Source: Pseudevernia furfuracea (Eukaryota; Ascomycota; Lecanoromycetes; Lecanorales; Parmeliaceae). From it: a DNA stretch of 64,000 nt. Shown piece after piece: positions 1-12,400 of the stretch (position 1 is the first letter of the stretch; each line of letters begins with the position of its first letter). The DNA is taken from the NCBI GenBank assembly GCA_022315425.1, contig JAIUPT010000038.1, positions 620,001 to 684,000 on the forward strand, written 5' to 3'. The position numbers and the translations under genes are program-made. Below the pieces are notes generated by a model. It was not told where the DNA came from. It worked only from the letters and a program-made list of their open reading frames with translations, and made no database searches.

Positions 1-2265
1 CTTCCGCCCTCGAGGTCGCGGGCCGTACTCCTGCCCTCGACTCCTGCCATTCGCTGGGCATCCTCGACTTCTGTAGCGCCGTCGACTCAGCAGCCATGTG
101 CAGGCCCAAACCCCTTGCCTTGGTGACCACGGCGTCCGCTGGAAGCTCTCCTTTGCCCCAGGGCTCTGCATGTGCGCTCCTTCTTCTTTTTCTACAGATA
201 ACAATGCAAGAGCTCATCACCGGGAAAGACGTGGCGAGAACGCAGCCGACAGCGGTGCCAGCTGTTACAGCATGTGCGACATGGGATGGACTTGGAGGAC
301 TGTCGGGGTTACGCGGGGACGTGACATCAGATGCAGTCGATAGGGGTTAGACTGGGGGCACACTAGCCACAGCATCCGCCGGACAGCTAGTAGGGAAAGG
401 ATTCGGAGGAATATAAGCAGAGGATATACAAGAGTACGGCCACTCGATGCACTGAAGGATTGAGAACCCTGGCTGAATGTAGTAGTAGGAAAGCGCGGAG
501 ACTACTTTCCAACAGACCTGGATAATGATAGGTTCAAGGGACGTAGGAATTTGTGCCTGAGAGAAGCAAGGTCCATTCTGAGATCAAACATCGTATCAAA
601 CAAACGATGGGCATTTATTAATGACGGAAAAGTACAGAGGTAGAGAGAGGACCTTCGGAGAATCAAATGTACTTGAGCACTGCTCGTTACCAGCTGCAAT
701 TTACCAAAGAGCCCCTCGACTACGCCCTGGCATTATTACGCACGGATTGTTTCCGATCAAAATTCCGCCACAAAGCTGCAGCGCCTGAAGAATCCTCCTT
801 CATGCATCGAGCACGGGCGACCCAATCAGCGTGCGAACACTCACACCAATAATTTGTGCGCAGACATGTTTTCATCCGTATGCCACACCCCATTGATGAA
901 AGTTCCGGGGTTGTTGTGACCATCTTGAGTAATCCCCAAGAGCGACAACGCGGCGGCGAGTTGGCAAGACTCCAAGCTCATCGCGCGCGGCGCAGCCCAA
1001 GAGGGGGGATCTACTTCTTGCACAGCGGTCAGCATCCAGCCCCAGAAACCCTCGATCACATGGAGAAATATTCAAAACAAGCAAATTGTCTCAGAGACCC
1101 GTTCCTAAGCATCGACGGCAAGCATCCAGTGACGCTGCCATGCCTTTTCCGGCTCTTCCTAAAGAATGTATGGGTATTTTGTCTCATCATGAAAGCATTG
1201 TTGGCATTCAAGGCTAGTAAGAGAGAGCGGTAATTACTTACTTTGAGGAGTCAGATTATTGCCGGTTGTAGGACACTCGGAATGGATGAAAATTAAGAAG
1301 GCAGCGTCGCAGATGTGACCGTGTAACAGTCGGAAGGTGGTTGGCAGGTGCTTTCTGGAGGGGTTCTCAGGCCTTTCCTCATGTAGAATAGTGGTGCTTG
1401 GCAGAGAGACCCTCTAAGTAGAGTCTTCCATAGAATAATACATCATCCCTTCTACCCACACGAATTAGGTCCATCATTCTTCTGGAGGGCATGTAGTCTA
1501 TAGCATAGCTTCTTGGCGGAAGGGTATACAGTACTACCCTTTGACTCAAACCAAAGGCCTTTCTTAGCGTAGCAACTATTCTGGACCAAGACCTTTCCTT
1601 CAATCTCGCCGTCGAATGATGAATCTGTGCTCACAGGCCCATACTTAAATTCCTTGCACGTCCAAGTCCCTGGAGGAGCCAAGGTCTTTTAGGTAGGTAG
1701 TCAATAGTATGAAATAATGGCCGTTGTGTGGACTGACTATCATGGTTTAGACTTATTTCATTCAGGTACCTAAGAATCTCAATCTAAGCCTATTCTCCCC
1801 ATATAAGGTCACCTTCTCACGGCTGCTCTGAGCGCTCATGCAGGCCACCCACATATGGATAATTGGGCTGGACCCGCATCTTCGGGTCGTTCGGAAAACG
1901 GGAACTCCATTGCGTTCATCGTATCAGATGTCTTGTTTGATGCACATTTCGCTCAAATATGTCCAGTCTTGTTCGACATTGGGAACCCTGTTGTATCGTT
2001 GCAAGTTCATAGGTACCATCAAGTCACTAAGAGCGCGACTTCAGGTCGACCTTATCAAGATGTTCTAGATTCTACCCATTATTATCTATGCTCCTCAGAC
2101 GTTTACCCCGCTGCGACCTTTATCCATCCGGCGCGAAGGCAAGACTTACCTCTTCAGCATCGACATTCAAGGGATTTTTAGCATCCGAATTGCTCCTGGA
2201 TCCTGCCCTCTCACTCCGCTTAGGAACCTTGAAATGAATCCAACCGTGGCTCTCAAGGTAGCAAG
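1..2265. other. No recognisable gene
   Basis: Only short open frames (the longest about 125 codons) with no recognisable domain, no consistent splice pattern and no codon bias that I can see. It contains no obvious transposon ends or simple repeats. It may be intergenic sequence or decayed DNA; the P-loop gene that follows may have further 5' exons here that I cannot place. Confidence 0.5.
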
Positions 2266-3042
2266 ATGCAATCTTCTCCTCTACAGGTTCGCAAATTACC
2301 ATCCACCTCAAAAGTACCACCAGACCTCACTTTCGATTGTGAGGAATATGATGTTGGATCTGATCCCTCCTTTGACGATCACCTTGCCCTTCTGAATTTG
2401 CCAGGGACTGTCGGCCATGACCCTTTCCAGCTTGAAGAGATCCGCACAACGCCACTTTTCTCGATGCCTGTGAAGCATCAGCTTACGAAACGCATACCTG
2501 GCAAGCTTGATCCTTTCCCCCAATATGGTTTGCTTGTTGGGCGGATAGAATCCTCATCTGAGCAGACTTCTGGATCTGCACCGTGCAAAGGCGAGCCAAT
2601 ATACCGAGCTGTGCCAGATCCTCGCATATTCCTTAATGTCGGAGCGCCATGGTCGGTATTCATCTGCGGCTCTCAAGGAAGTGGCAAGAGTCACTCTTTG
2701 TCATGCGTTTTGGAGAATTGTTTAATTCCAAACGTGTCTGTGACCCAACTCCCAAACCCACTCACGGGACTTGTGTTCCACTATGACTCGTTCACCTCGG
2801 CGGTAGGCGGTCAGGCTTGTGAAGCGGCCTATCTTTGCTCGTCTGGAATGGAAGTGACTGTCTTGGTGTCGCCCAGTAATTTAACCAGGATGATGTCCGT
2901 CTATCAAAATCTCCCAGGGCTTGCCGCGGATATCGTTCTTCAAGCTTCAAGTATAGGAGGAGTAACTGTCGAGCTAAATCGAAAGAAAGTGACTCGGCCG
3001 GACCCATTTCCTAGCACGAGAGTCTTGTCCCGAAAAGCGTAG
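2266..3042 (+). pseudogene. Truncated fungal P-loop NTPase-like protein
   Basis: A 258-codon frame starting at the first ATG. It contains a clear Walker A motif (GSQGSGKS, about residues 146-153) inside a segment that resembles a widespread, uncharacterised fungal P-loop family: VFICGSQGSGKSHSL, then GLVFHYDSFTS, CEAAYLCSSG and VLVSPSN. From memory, members of that family are considerably longer and continue past this last motif. Here similarity stops around residue 220 (about position 2930). The rest of the frame runs antisense through the 3' end of the neighbouring NLR gene (overlap 2940-3042). I infer a 3'-truncated relic, broken where the NLR locus begins. It could still be expressed as a short protein. 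No Walker B motif is visible. Role unknown. Confidence 0.6.
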
Positions 3043-6000
3043 ACACCTGGCCGGCGGTTGGGTGGAAGCCAAAGAACATTGCAATCTTTATACCTCACCC
3101 ACTCCCCCTTGACATTCATGAAGGATGATAGATCAGCCGAACCTTTCATATTAGGAGGATTGAGAGAAGATGATGGGACCATTAGAAGTCGCCCGTCCAT
3201 TTCCAGCTGCGACCCATCTATACTGAAGGAGAGGTTTCCATTGTACTGATGTTCGACTTGCTGTGTTGAGACCTTTGCTTTAACGTCCCACAGTCTGACA
3301 GTCTTGTCGTGGGATGCAGAGGCCAGAAGCTGGCCGTCAGGCGAGAAGACGATCGCGCTGACCGAATCTGAATGGCCTTCAAGCGTGCCGCGTGAGGCCC
3401 CTGTGGCTGGGTCCCACAGTCTGACAGTGTTGTCGTCGGATGCAGAGGCCAGAAGCTGGCCGTCAGGCGAGAAGACGACCGCGCTGACCCAATCTGAATG
3501 GCCTTCAAGCGTGCCGCGTGAGGCCCCTGTGGCTGGGTCCCACAGTCTGACAGTGTTGTCGTGGGATGCAGAGGCCAGAAGCTGGCCGTCAGGCGAGAAG
3601 ACGACCGCGCTGACCCAATCTGAATGGCCTTCAAGCGTGCCGCGTGAGGCCCCTGTGGCTGGGTCCCACAGTCTGACAGTCTTGTCGTGGGATGCAGAGG
3701 CCAGAAGCTGGCCGTCAGGCGAGAAGACGATCGCGCTGACCGAATGTGAATGGCCTTCAAGCGTGCCGCGTGAGGCCCCTGTGGCTGGGTCCCACAGTCT
3801 GACAGTCTTGTCGTCGGATGCAGAGGCCAGAAGCTGGCCGTCAGGCGAGAAGACGACCGCGCTGACCCAATCTGAATGGCCTTCAAGCGTGCCGCGTGAG
3901 GCCCCTGTGGCTGGGTCCCACAGTCTGACAGTGTTGTCGTAGGATGCAGAGGCCAGAAGCTGACCGTCAGGCGAGAAGACGATCGCGCTGACCCAATGTG
4001 AATGGCCTTTAAGCGTGCCGCGTGAGGCCCCTGTGGCTGGGTCCCACAGTCTGACAGTGTTGTCGCGGGATGCAGAGGCCAGAAGCTGGCCGTCAGGCGA
4101 GAAGACGATCGCGCTGACCCAATCTGAATGGCCTTCAAGCGTGCCGCGTGAGGCCCCTGTGGCTGGGTCCCACAGTCTGACAGTCTTGTCGTGGGATGCA
4201 GAGGCCAGAAGCTGGCCGTCAGGCGAGAAGACGACCGCGCTGACCGAATCTGAATGGCCTTCAAGCGTGCCGCGTGAGGCCCCTGTGGCTGGGTCCCACA
4301 GTCTGACAGTGTTGTCGTGGGATGCAGAGGCCAGAAGCTGGCCGTCAGGCGAGAAGACGACCGCGCTGACCCAATCTGAATGGCCTTCAAGCGTGCCGCG
4401 TGAGGCCCCTGTGGCTGGGTCCCACAGTCTGACAGTGTTGTCGTGGGATGCAGAGGCCAGAAGCTGGCCGTCAGGCGAGAAGACGACCGCCCTGACCCAA
4501 TCTGAATGGCCTTCAAGTGCTTGTAAAGAAGGTGTCCAATCCTTTTCCACCATGGGTGGTCGTTCTATCCACCCTGGCAAATCTTCTGAAAAGAGGCGTC
4601 TAACAGTACTAGCTTCTGGGCTGAAAAGAAGTGCAGATTCATAGACTTGGAGAGGCGCCGTCTCCATGATATATCTAGACTCGAGAACAAAGCGTCTTGC
4701 ATCACGTATAAAGGTCAGCAGATCTGTGTTGGCTTGGAACTAGAAGTTAAAAGGATCAGCATCTAGAACACATAGAACTACCCAATCAGTACGTACCTCA
4801 GGTATGGCGTCTAAGACTTTGATCATGAGTACCGCTTCAGACATCTTGCCTATCAGACTAAGTGCTTCAAGCCAATGAAGGAAATGGGTTCGAAGAAATT
4901 CATATACGTGGCTACCATCATCGAGACTGAGATCGCCCTTTCGAAGATGATCAACCCAATATTGACAGGCATATTGAACATGATTTGGCAAGTGTTGATC
5001 CACAATACTGATTTCTGTTTCACTCTTCAGTGTACCGGGCGTCCTGAGGTGACAGATGTTTCTTTTCAAGGTCTCTGACATGACGCATAAACATTGTCCA
5101 GCTATGTCGTGATGGGCCTTTTCTTGATCGATCCAGAAATGTCTATCGAAGCATCGCTCCTTATCGACGAGAAAGTCGCGGAAAGATGGATGAAGTAGTT
5201 GAATTGGTGCATTTGGATCTTCCGGAACATTCAGCACCGATTTGATAGGGTCCAATGTAATACTAATCGTCTCTGGCAGAGCTGAAGACAGCCTTGCCAA
5301 TACAACAGTGGAGAGCGAATCAAACAGTACAATAATTGTTCCCACAGTATCTCGGAACCGTTGAGCTAATATGTCCCCCTCCTTTTCGTTGCAGTCTTCA
5401 ATCACAGAAGTCCTCAAGATCTGGATATATATGTCATCAAGCCTTCGTGTAGGCTTTTGTGAGTCATCATTTCCTTGAAGGACAACGTCCAGACGCTTTT
5501 CTGGGTGCCATCTGGGATCCTGAATGAACCGACATACAGTGGCAGCATAAATGAAGAGACTACCGGATCTTTCGACAAGAAGTTCAAGCTTTTGTTTGCC
5601 AGGCCAGTCGAACGGAAGCGGAAATTCCTCTTTGATCTTATCCAATTCATGCCTTAGAAAAACAGTAATGTCGTGACGAACGACGGCCGCAGAGATTTCA
5701 TGAAGCACGAAATCTTCATGCACAGATCCAGAGATAGCGCGAAACCCAAGGCGGATTGGAATCTCAGGTCTGCTGGTGACAAGCACTCGAAACTGTACAT
5801 TCTTGAGATCTCTGGCCTCCGTGAGTAGTTGAAGAAGAGTCCGGATGTCTTGTTGACGCCCGCATTCATCTAATGCATCGATTACAAATACCAAAATTAA
5901 AGGTGACCGTGGATCGCCCTCTAATTTCAACAGGGGTTGATAAACCAACTTCGTCCACTGATCGCGCATAGATCGCCGAGAGATGCTGTCATTTTGGGCG

Positions 6001-6871
6001 ATTGCTTCGCATATGTAGCGTTTTAGCCTTCGTGAAGTAGCCGCCAATTGAATCGCAACGGTACTGAAGAGTTTACCGGTATGGCTGAGATCGCCGCGGC
6101 CTTTGGAGAAGAAGAAATTCGCGGCAAGTCGTTTTCGCTCGGTGAGAGTGCGTGTGATAGTCCGAGCGATGGTAGATTTACCTGTACCGGCCATACCATT
6201 CAACCAGAATATAGTCTTTTCGTTTGGGTCGGCGCTCCACTTCATGATCCGGTCAAGAATATCAACACGGGTGTCTGGAAGGCAGTAAGGCTCATTTTGC
6301 CGCTCATATGAATCAAAGTTGGCCCCGTCCGCATATGAAAGCTTGGACAGATGCTGATCTTGCTTCGCTGAATCCAGCTTGCCGTCAAAATCAAGCATCA
6401 GAGAGCTGTTGAGATTAGCTTGATCTAGGTATTTGAGCTGGCAATATCTTACGTCTGATCTGTACTCAGAGCAGCTGTGAATGTTGATTTGTATCTCTCA
6501 AGCACACCGAGATTTTTCTCCAGCTCCTTGCTTTCGAACGGCCATTTCAAAGCTCGAATCCCAAATCGACTCATAGTCTTCCCACCTTTTCCTGGCTCTA
6601 GCTTCTTTTGCAAGTGCTCAAGATCTATTAAGCATTGTTGGATATCTTTATTGAGTGCTCTTGACGCGAAAAGTCTAGTTGCTCCTGGACTCCGAGCAAG
6701 CTTGTCCAGATTTTGAAGAACACTGATAAATGAGTTGACTTCCCGACACAATCGATCGGCATCCTTTTTGGCATTCTTGACGTGGGAATAGTACTCCGCG
6801 CAAAGAGACACGACCTTTAGAGATGTCTCAAGAAGAGCAATAACACTTGCTGCGGCACTGACGCCATCCAT
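2940..6871 (-). CDS. NLR/STAND receptor: HeLo-like N-terminus, NACHT, ten WD40 repeats
   Basis: Three exons (6871-6453, 6405-4797, 4739-2940) give 1275 aa. Residues 1-139 match the fungal STAND N-terminal (HeLo-like) domain, starting MDGVSAAASVIALLE. The NACHT NTPase follows, with Walker A GMAGTGKST at about 210 and a Walker B-like LVFVIDALDEC near 315. Residues 751-1170 are ten WD40 repeats of exactly 42 aa, and a short conserved tail (NVLWLPP...GSGRVTFF) ends the protein. In the HET-E/HET-D/HNWD family the WD40 array senses a ligand, NACHT oligomerises, and the N-terminal domain triggers incompatibility or cell death. That role is inferred here. The start at 6871 is chosen because the domain normally begins there. 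Both introns have consensus ends (GTAAGA, GTACGT). No adjacent partner effector gene is visible; the next gene is the truncated P-loop relic. Confidence 0.93.
3258..4517 (-). repeat. Ten-copy 126-bp WD40-coding tandem repeat
   Basis: Ten in-frame units of 126 bp (42 codons), each starting LEGHS and ending GASRGT, the last diverging after VRLWD. Copies are nearly identical in DNA. Within the unit the differing amino acids fall at positions 2 (E/K), 6 (D/H), 7 (W/S), 9 (S/R), 11 (V/I), 25 (H/D/R/Y) and 27 (N/K). I saw only one clearly silent difference among units, a GGC/GGT glycine codon in the fifth copy. Because 126 is divisible by three, several other frames stay open through the array. Confidence 0.95.
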
Positions 6872-7501
6872 TGCCCATCCAGAAGCCTGACGGCTGTCTA
6901 ATAACAGAGTAGATGGTTTTGGGGTCCTACGAGGATTGTACGGTACCACATCGACGGATTCGATTGGCTTCCTGTAGTCGATTCGTCAACCCTAATGAAT
7001 GATATATTTGCGATATCATTGAATCTTTACTTTGTTGTGGACTTCTCAATGTGAGAGCGAGGGGAGACTCTTTACTGCTCACTCCGAATGATCCTTCAGC
7101 CTTATCAAACTATCTTTCCGAGCTAGATGAATAGACCGCTTGAAGATGCCGAGGTATGATTTCAGCGACCTCAGCAACTTCAGCCTCAGTACCACGTCCC
7201 CACTCCTATCATTTATCCGTTGATACTATAGCTTGCACTGTCTACGAACCGACAAGGCGCCAACTGCGTGCCGCGTTTCCATTTCTCCTCTCCACGGCCA
7301 GAGTTCAAGCGACACGTCTCCCACATTTGACATCCCTTGAGCTCTACCTCTTTCGAAAGTAAGCTCCACGAGCTAGAGCCCACGAGAACAACCCATTCGA
7401 GTTCAGAGGCGTCACTTTCCGATCAATACGGGTCAGCTACAGCTTCCTTACTGCGAGACGATCGTGGGAACAGTGCCGATCTTTTATCCGCGCCGAGTCA
7501 T

Positions 7502-7627
7502 TTATGGTGTGCTTGACCTTAGCTTGTGAGGGGAAATGTTGAGGCTTTGGCTCCCTACGGTATCTTATGGCGTGCTTGACCTGAGCTTGTGAGGGGAAAT
7601 GTTGAGGCTTTGGCTCCCTACGGTATC
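7502..7627. repeat. 63-bp tandem duplication (two copies)
   Basis: Two adjacent copies of a 63-bp unit beginning near TTATGGTGTGCTTGACC, the second reading TTATGGCGTGCTTGACC. The copies differ at only a few bases, so the duplication is recent. Confidence 0.9.
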
Positions 7628-8045
7628 GTCTATGTCTTTCTCAGCGAAGGGAATGTAGAGGTTTGGATAGTTGGGGAGATACGGGGGTTAGCTTCGTTTG
7701 GTTGAATATCGTTGGGAAAACAGTGTTAAAGAGGTTTGATCCGTGAAGAATCAATCAGCTACGGTGTTGGTATTGAGAAGAAAAGTGCCAAGTTGGCGCT
7801 TTGTTTTTTCGAAAGGCATCTGTGCAAAGATTGGTGCTTCCGGAATTCCATTTGACCGAAAAGAGCATGTGTAACAGGCTAATAAAGGATCAGGAGAACG
7901 CAGGATAGATCGATCTACTGTTTCGCTATGGACATACAATGCGTATGTAAAATGCCCGCAGCACCTCAGTATAGCCACCCAAACTCATACAACCCAGCCA
8001 TCTCAAGGAGCCTTACACCCCTCAACATCAGTACTATTACTCGCG

Positions 8046-8066
8046 CCCCCCCCCCCCCCCCCCCCC
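8046..8066. repeat. C21 homopolymer tract
   Basis: Twenty-one consecutive C residues in non-coding sequence. The exact length may be unreliable because such tracts are prone to sequencing slippage. Confidence 0.9.
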
Positions 8067-9482
8067 AAACCTCCCGTACTTTTCACCATATGCCTCAATC
8101 TTCGCCCGAGTAGCTTTATATGTGTCCGTCTCCACAATCACGCCCAATAGCGGCTCCTTCGTAACCGCCAACTGATGTTTTGCCTTTACGCCCTTGACCG
8201 GATCCCTAGCTTGGCTTCCATTCTTATTTGGCGCTCATGTGATGATCGTAGGCCGGGTGGCGCTGGGGGAGGGGAAGTTATCAAGTGCGGTTGCCAAGGC
8301 TGATTTGAATGTCGCTAGGGCCTGTGATAGATATCGAGCTTCAACGGCGTAATGGTTCTTTTAGGGTAGTACTCTACGTTCGAAGGAGGGGGGATCCCTG
8401 GTTTTTGCGCGCTGTGGCGACTGCAAATGTCGCCCGTGTCGAAGGGACTTCTTGCACAAGATGTTAGGGAAGAAGAGGACCACGAAAAGTCGAAGAAAGA
8501 GTTCATACGTCCAGAATTCATGTGCACCAAAAGTTTCCTGTGTGTCCTGGGCCTATGTTGGGCCAATAATGCGGTCTTCGTACAGGGACCCCTCGGACGT
8601 TCCTAAGCGGGAGCTCCCGCGACTAACTAGATAGTATGGTGGTAGCTTAGGTAGACGGCGAAGCTGAGTATTGCTCTACAAGAAGTCTCTAGGCCGAAAT
8701 AGCTAATAGGAAGGGAGTAATAAGATCCCGTAACTACCAGTCTCTCTCTGTGTGAGAACTCCTACGTCAAAGCTCTAGCAAGATTGCTGAGACTCGTCTC
8801 ACTTTTGGCCCCGTCACACCAATTGGGAAACTGATGAATTTACCGAGTAGAGTATTGATGAATGAATTCCTTTGCTACCATTAAAGACATCCTATTTGTC
8901 CGCTTCCCATCATTGAACCCACTTCGTAATAAGAACTGATTTTCATTCGTAGCCAGCGGCCCGCTCACATCTAGGTATCGTGTCTTGTATTATGTAGAGC
9001 GCTCGATGCGCAGAATCGCGCCATAAGAAGGGTATTAGTCTGAAACCGAATCACGCTGGGTATCTCGCACGCTAGTAGACAAGAAAAATGGGTATTAAAA
9101 AGTACCGCGTCAAACATTTCAACAAGTAATTCCACCACATCTCTGAGTACTCAGTACCGAATTGAAGGATTGAAATTAGCCGAGTCCTTAGATTAAAGTA
9201 TTGCATGTCGATGAGTCCATATGTACGCAGGATAGTGATCCAAGGCGAAGGCCCATTCACGCGCGCTACCACTGTTCTCGGGGTTGGGATACGGCTCGGT
9301 ATGGCGGTGATTGGGCGCAGAAGACGACGGCATGGCGAGGTGCTGCGATCCAGAGCCACTTCAAATTCCCGATGATTTCTTGGTTAGTCCCGTGGCCGGC
9401 TCGAATCGGACTGCATGTTCCCTGTCAACTCCGCCACTCTCGCCTTGATTCGTGCAACTCGCGATTCAATCGCTATCGGACG

Positions 9483-12400
9483 TCAGCACCCGCGCTCTAC
9501 AATCGATGAGATAGAAGACTTACTCTCCTCCCCACTCTCCTCTCCATCCTCCGTCTTATCCTGACTCACTCTTGTATTCTTCTCCTCACTCGCCCTCCCC
9601 GCTCTCTCAGCCGCATTCTTCCGTATCTGCGCCCAGCGATCAGTCTGCATGGCCTGCCCTGTCACTGGCATCGACATCGGCATCGGCGACGAAGGCGGCC
9701 GGTCTTCAGAGGATAAAGAAGGCTCATACTCGCCACGTCCAATCGGCGGCGGAAAATACGCACCTGCGTCAGGTGTAGTCAGTCGGGATGGACCGTCAGT
9801 GGGGTCTTCTGGTACAAAAGATGCCCGTGGGGAGTTATGAGCATCATCAGCAGGAACGAAAGCCGGCTGATCCAGCGGACCTTGATCGAAAGTGTGGAAC
9901 TCTCGATTAGCAGCACGCTCATCATTGCTATCGACACCAACAATATTGGCTTGAGATCTATGTGAATCCTTGAATGGTGCCGGCAGCGGTGGAACTGGCT
10001 CCTCTGTATCCGCAATAGGCGGCGAGGTTGGCACACGGGCCGGTTGCACCTTTTTCCTTCCAATACCAGAGAAGCGACGGCTGAGCGAGGTTGAAGAACC
10101 AGAAGCAACGTAGTTCGGTCTCATCTGAGGGCCCACATACGCAGCGCGAGCAGCCGCGACGGCAGCGCTGTCTGCAGGCGGTGGTGTCGCAGGTGGAATC
10201 GGTCCCTTCTTTTTGCCGAACAAGCCCTTGAAACCTCCTTGCTGTTTCCTAACGCTTTTGCCGTCCTGTCCGCTCTCAGGCGAATCAATAGGAGACAAGC
10301 CGTTAGGCTGAGAACCAGTAATGGTCCGCGTTGGCTCCAATTTTTCGCCATGCACAGGAATCTGCGGCTGTTCACTGGGCTCCATAGGAGTAGTAGCAGG
10401 CAAAGGCACCTCTGCGGCATCAGCTGCGACTGCATTTGCAGGCCTTGCTTCAGGTTCTATTGGCAGGGGCGCTGGCGGAGGCGGTCCTGGAGGCATCTTA
10501 TCTACTACAGGTAAAGGCGCTGGTGGAGCAGGAACAGGCGGCGGAGCATTACGTGGCGCTTGCATCGTTGCTTCACCTGGCGTCGCGGCCGGTAGTGGCG
10601 GAAGACTTCTGTCCGTACCCATTTCAGAATCAGATTTAGGGACCTCTTTATACTGCTCTTGTTGCTTTGGAAATCCATAATCAGGTTTTGGTGCCTCCTT
10701 AGCCTTTGGTGGTTGGGGAATCACAGATGCGTCCATCTCGAGATTACTACCATCAGGGGCACCGAGATCTGTCGCAGAGCCCCTGCCAGCAAAATTATTC
10801 CCCAGATACTCAGCGCGGATCGCCTTCTTATCATAGGTGTTAGCCCACTTCATTGCAGGCCCGGCTTCGCTCATGATAACAGGCTGTAGCGTGAAGACGC
10901 TGTTGGTCTTGGTCGAAGCTCCGTCGCCCTGTCGACCTCTGCGAGGACTCAATTTCATTGGATCTTGGCTAGCTTCTTGCTGTCTTTGCTTTTGCTGTAA
11001 GACCGCAGCAGCAGCTTGTATTCTCGCATGCTGATCAGGTCCAATACTCGTTTTGATCGTTGGTGATGGTTGATTGCTCCGTTGGAAGGGGTCCATAGTA
11101 GGTGCGGGTATCTTCCTTCCCATTGTTTTTGTCCTCGACATAGTCCTCATTTTGCCAAACGTAAAGCGACCTTTCTTTTCGGCAATGTAAGCCCCTACCT
11201 CTGGTTCTGGAGCCGCGCCTTTGACCATTTCCTCAATGACCAGCCAGTTACCTCCGCTAATATTCGTCTCGATCAAAGCGCACCTCCCAAAGACCGACTT
11301 TCGCTTCGTGGTCTCTTCGCCTGCAAGACTCGTAATCCAGACCCACCAAAATGCATCATCCAGGTCTATAGCGTTGATACTTGCAAGTTCACCAGGCTCA
11401 AGTTCATTTGAGGCAGGTTTGTGCGATTGCGAGCTTTTGGCTCTCCCATCCAAGTCAATTGGTGGTAGGATCTTGTCAGGGGGAAGGAACAATGGAGCCT
11501 GTGCTGGACTGGTGGACTCTTCAACAAATCCGGATGAAAGGAAGTCAGCCCAGGAAGGGGTAGTGGGCCGGCCATGATCGTTGCTCCTGGACTGCGGTGC
11601 TGACTTGACTGCGTATTGTGTTCTTGACTTTTTGCCAAGAGCAGAAACTGGCTCATCGTCATCATCGTGTTCTCCAAGCCCGGTAAATCCAATGTCCTCA
11701 AATCGAGACCAGGATGCACCGCCGAGGCTTGTTGAAGCTTTGGTGTTTGATACGGCTGACTGATTAGTCGAAGAAATGCTCTTCATTACTCGCCGACACT
11801 CGTCAGTTAAAGCTTGTACAGGGTCTTCGAAGTTCGAGAACTGTTGCAATACTTGATCGTCGTCTCGATACTCGAAATGCTTGGCGCGACGTAGCAAAGC
11901 AAAGGGGGTTGGCGAGACAGAATTGACGACCATGACCACTTTTGATGTAGTTTCGAACGGCGGGTACGCTGGTGGATACTGGGTGTCTTGTACCAAAGTC
12001 TGTAGAGATATTGGTAATGTCGAGATTCCATTGAAACCCCGAACAGAGTCGGGAGAGAGTGAACGCAAGTATGCGAAGAACAAATGGCTCGTAGCATCAG
12101 CGGCGCTGTCTCTTTGTCAGCGTTTGTCAAACAGGGTAGAGGTTTTGCACGAACCTTGACCATGATTTATAGCCTCCATCAAAGCCATTGCCTGCATCTA
12201 CCTGTTCGAAAGCCCACCAGCCGGCTAACCTGGACAGCTTTCGCCCGGCCATGCCATTTGTCTTACCATGTGCCGCTATTGCAGCCATGAGGTCGAAGAA
12301 ATCGAATACGATCTTTGTTCGTGCGTCGGATTCAACGCTGAGAGGTATGAAGGTAGCGAAGGCATCCCGAGCCATGTCGGAATCTTGCTCTCCGACCCTG

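Larger units (their letters stand above)
6872..9482. other. Gene-poor interval
   Basis: No frame longer than about 100 codons and none recognisable. It holds a 63-bp tandem duplication (7502-7627), a C21 homopolymer (8046-8066) and otherwise unremarkable sequence. The first several hundred bases should contain the NLR promoter. Confidence 0.5.

Noticed and set aside
3218..4516. A 432-codon minus-strand frame overlapping the WD40 array
   Set aside because: It is a shadow: a 126-bp repeat is a multiple of three, so any frame open in one unit stays open in all. It has no start context or recognisable domain.
3258..4517. The regular repeat could be mistaken for a CRISPR-like or satellite array
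   Set aside because: Units are contiguous, protein coding, and translate to WD40; there are no spacers.
3304..4644. Two plus-strand frames of about 210 codons antisense to the WD40 array
   Set aside because: Same cause: repetition of one open unit. Composition is the reverse complement of WD40 coding sequence.
7928..8113. A plus-strand frame with a run of prolines
   Set aside because: The prolines come from the C21 homopolymer; no other coding evidence.
9400..9480. TTCGAATC-like words suggesting a tRNA B box
   Set aside because: No matching A box, acceptor stem or anticodon loop could be folded around them.
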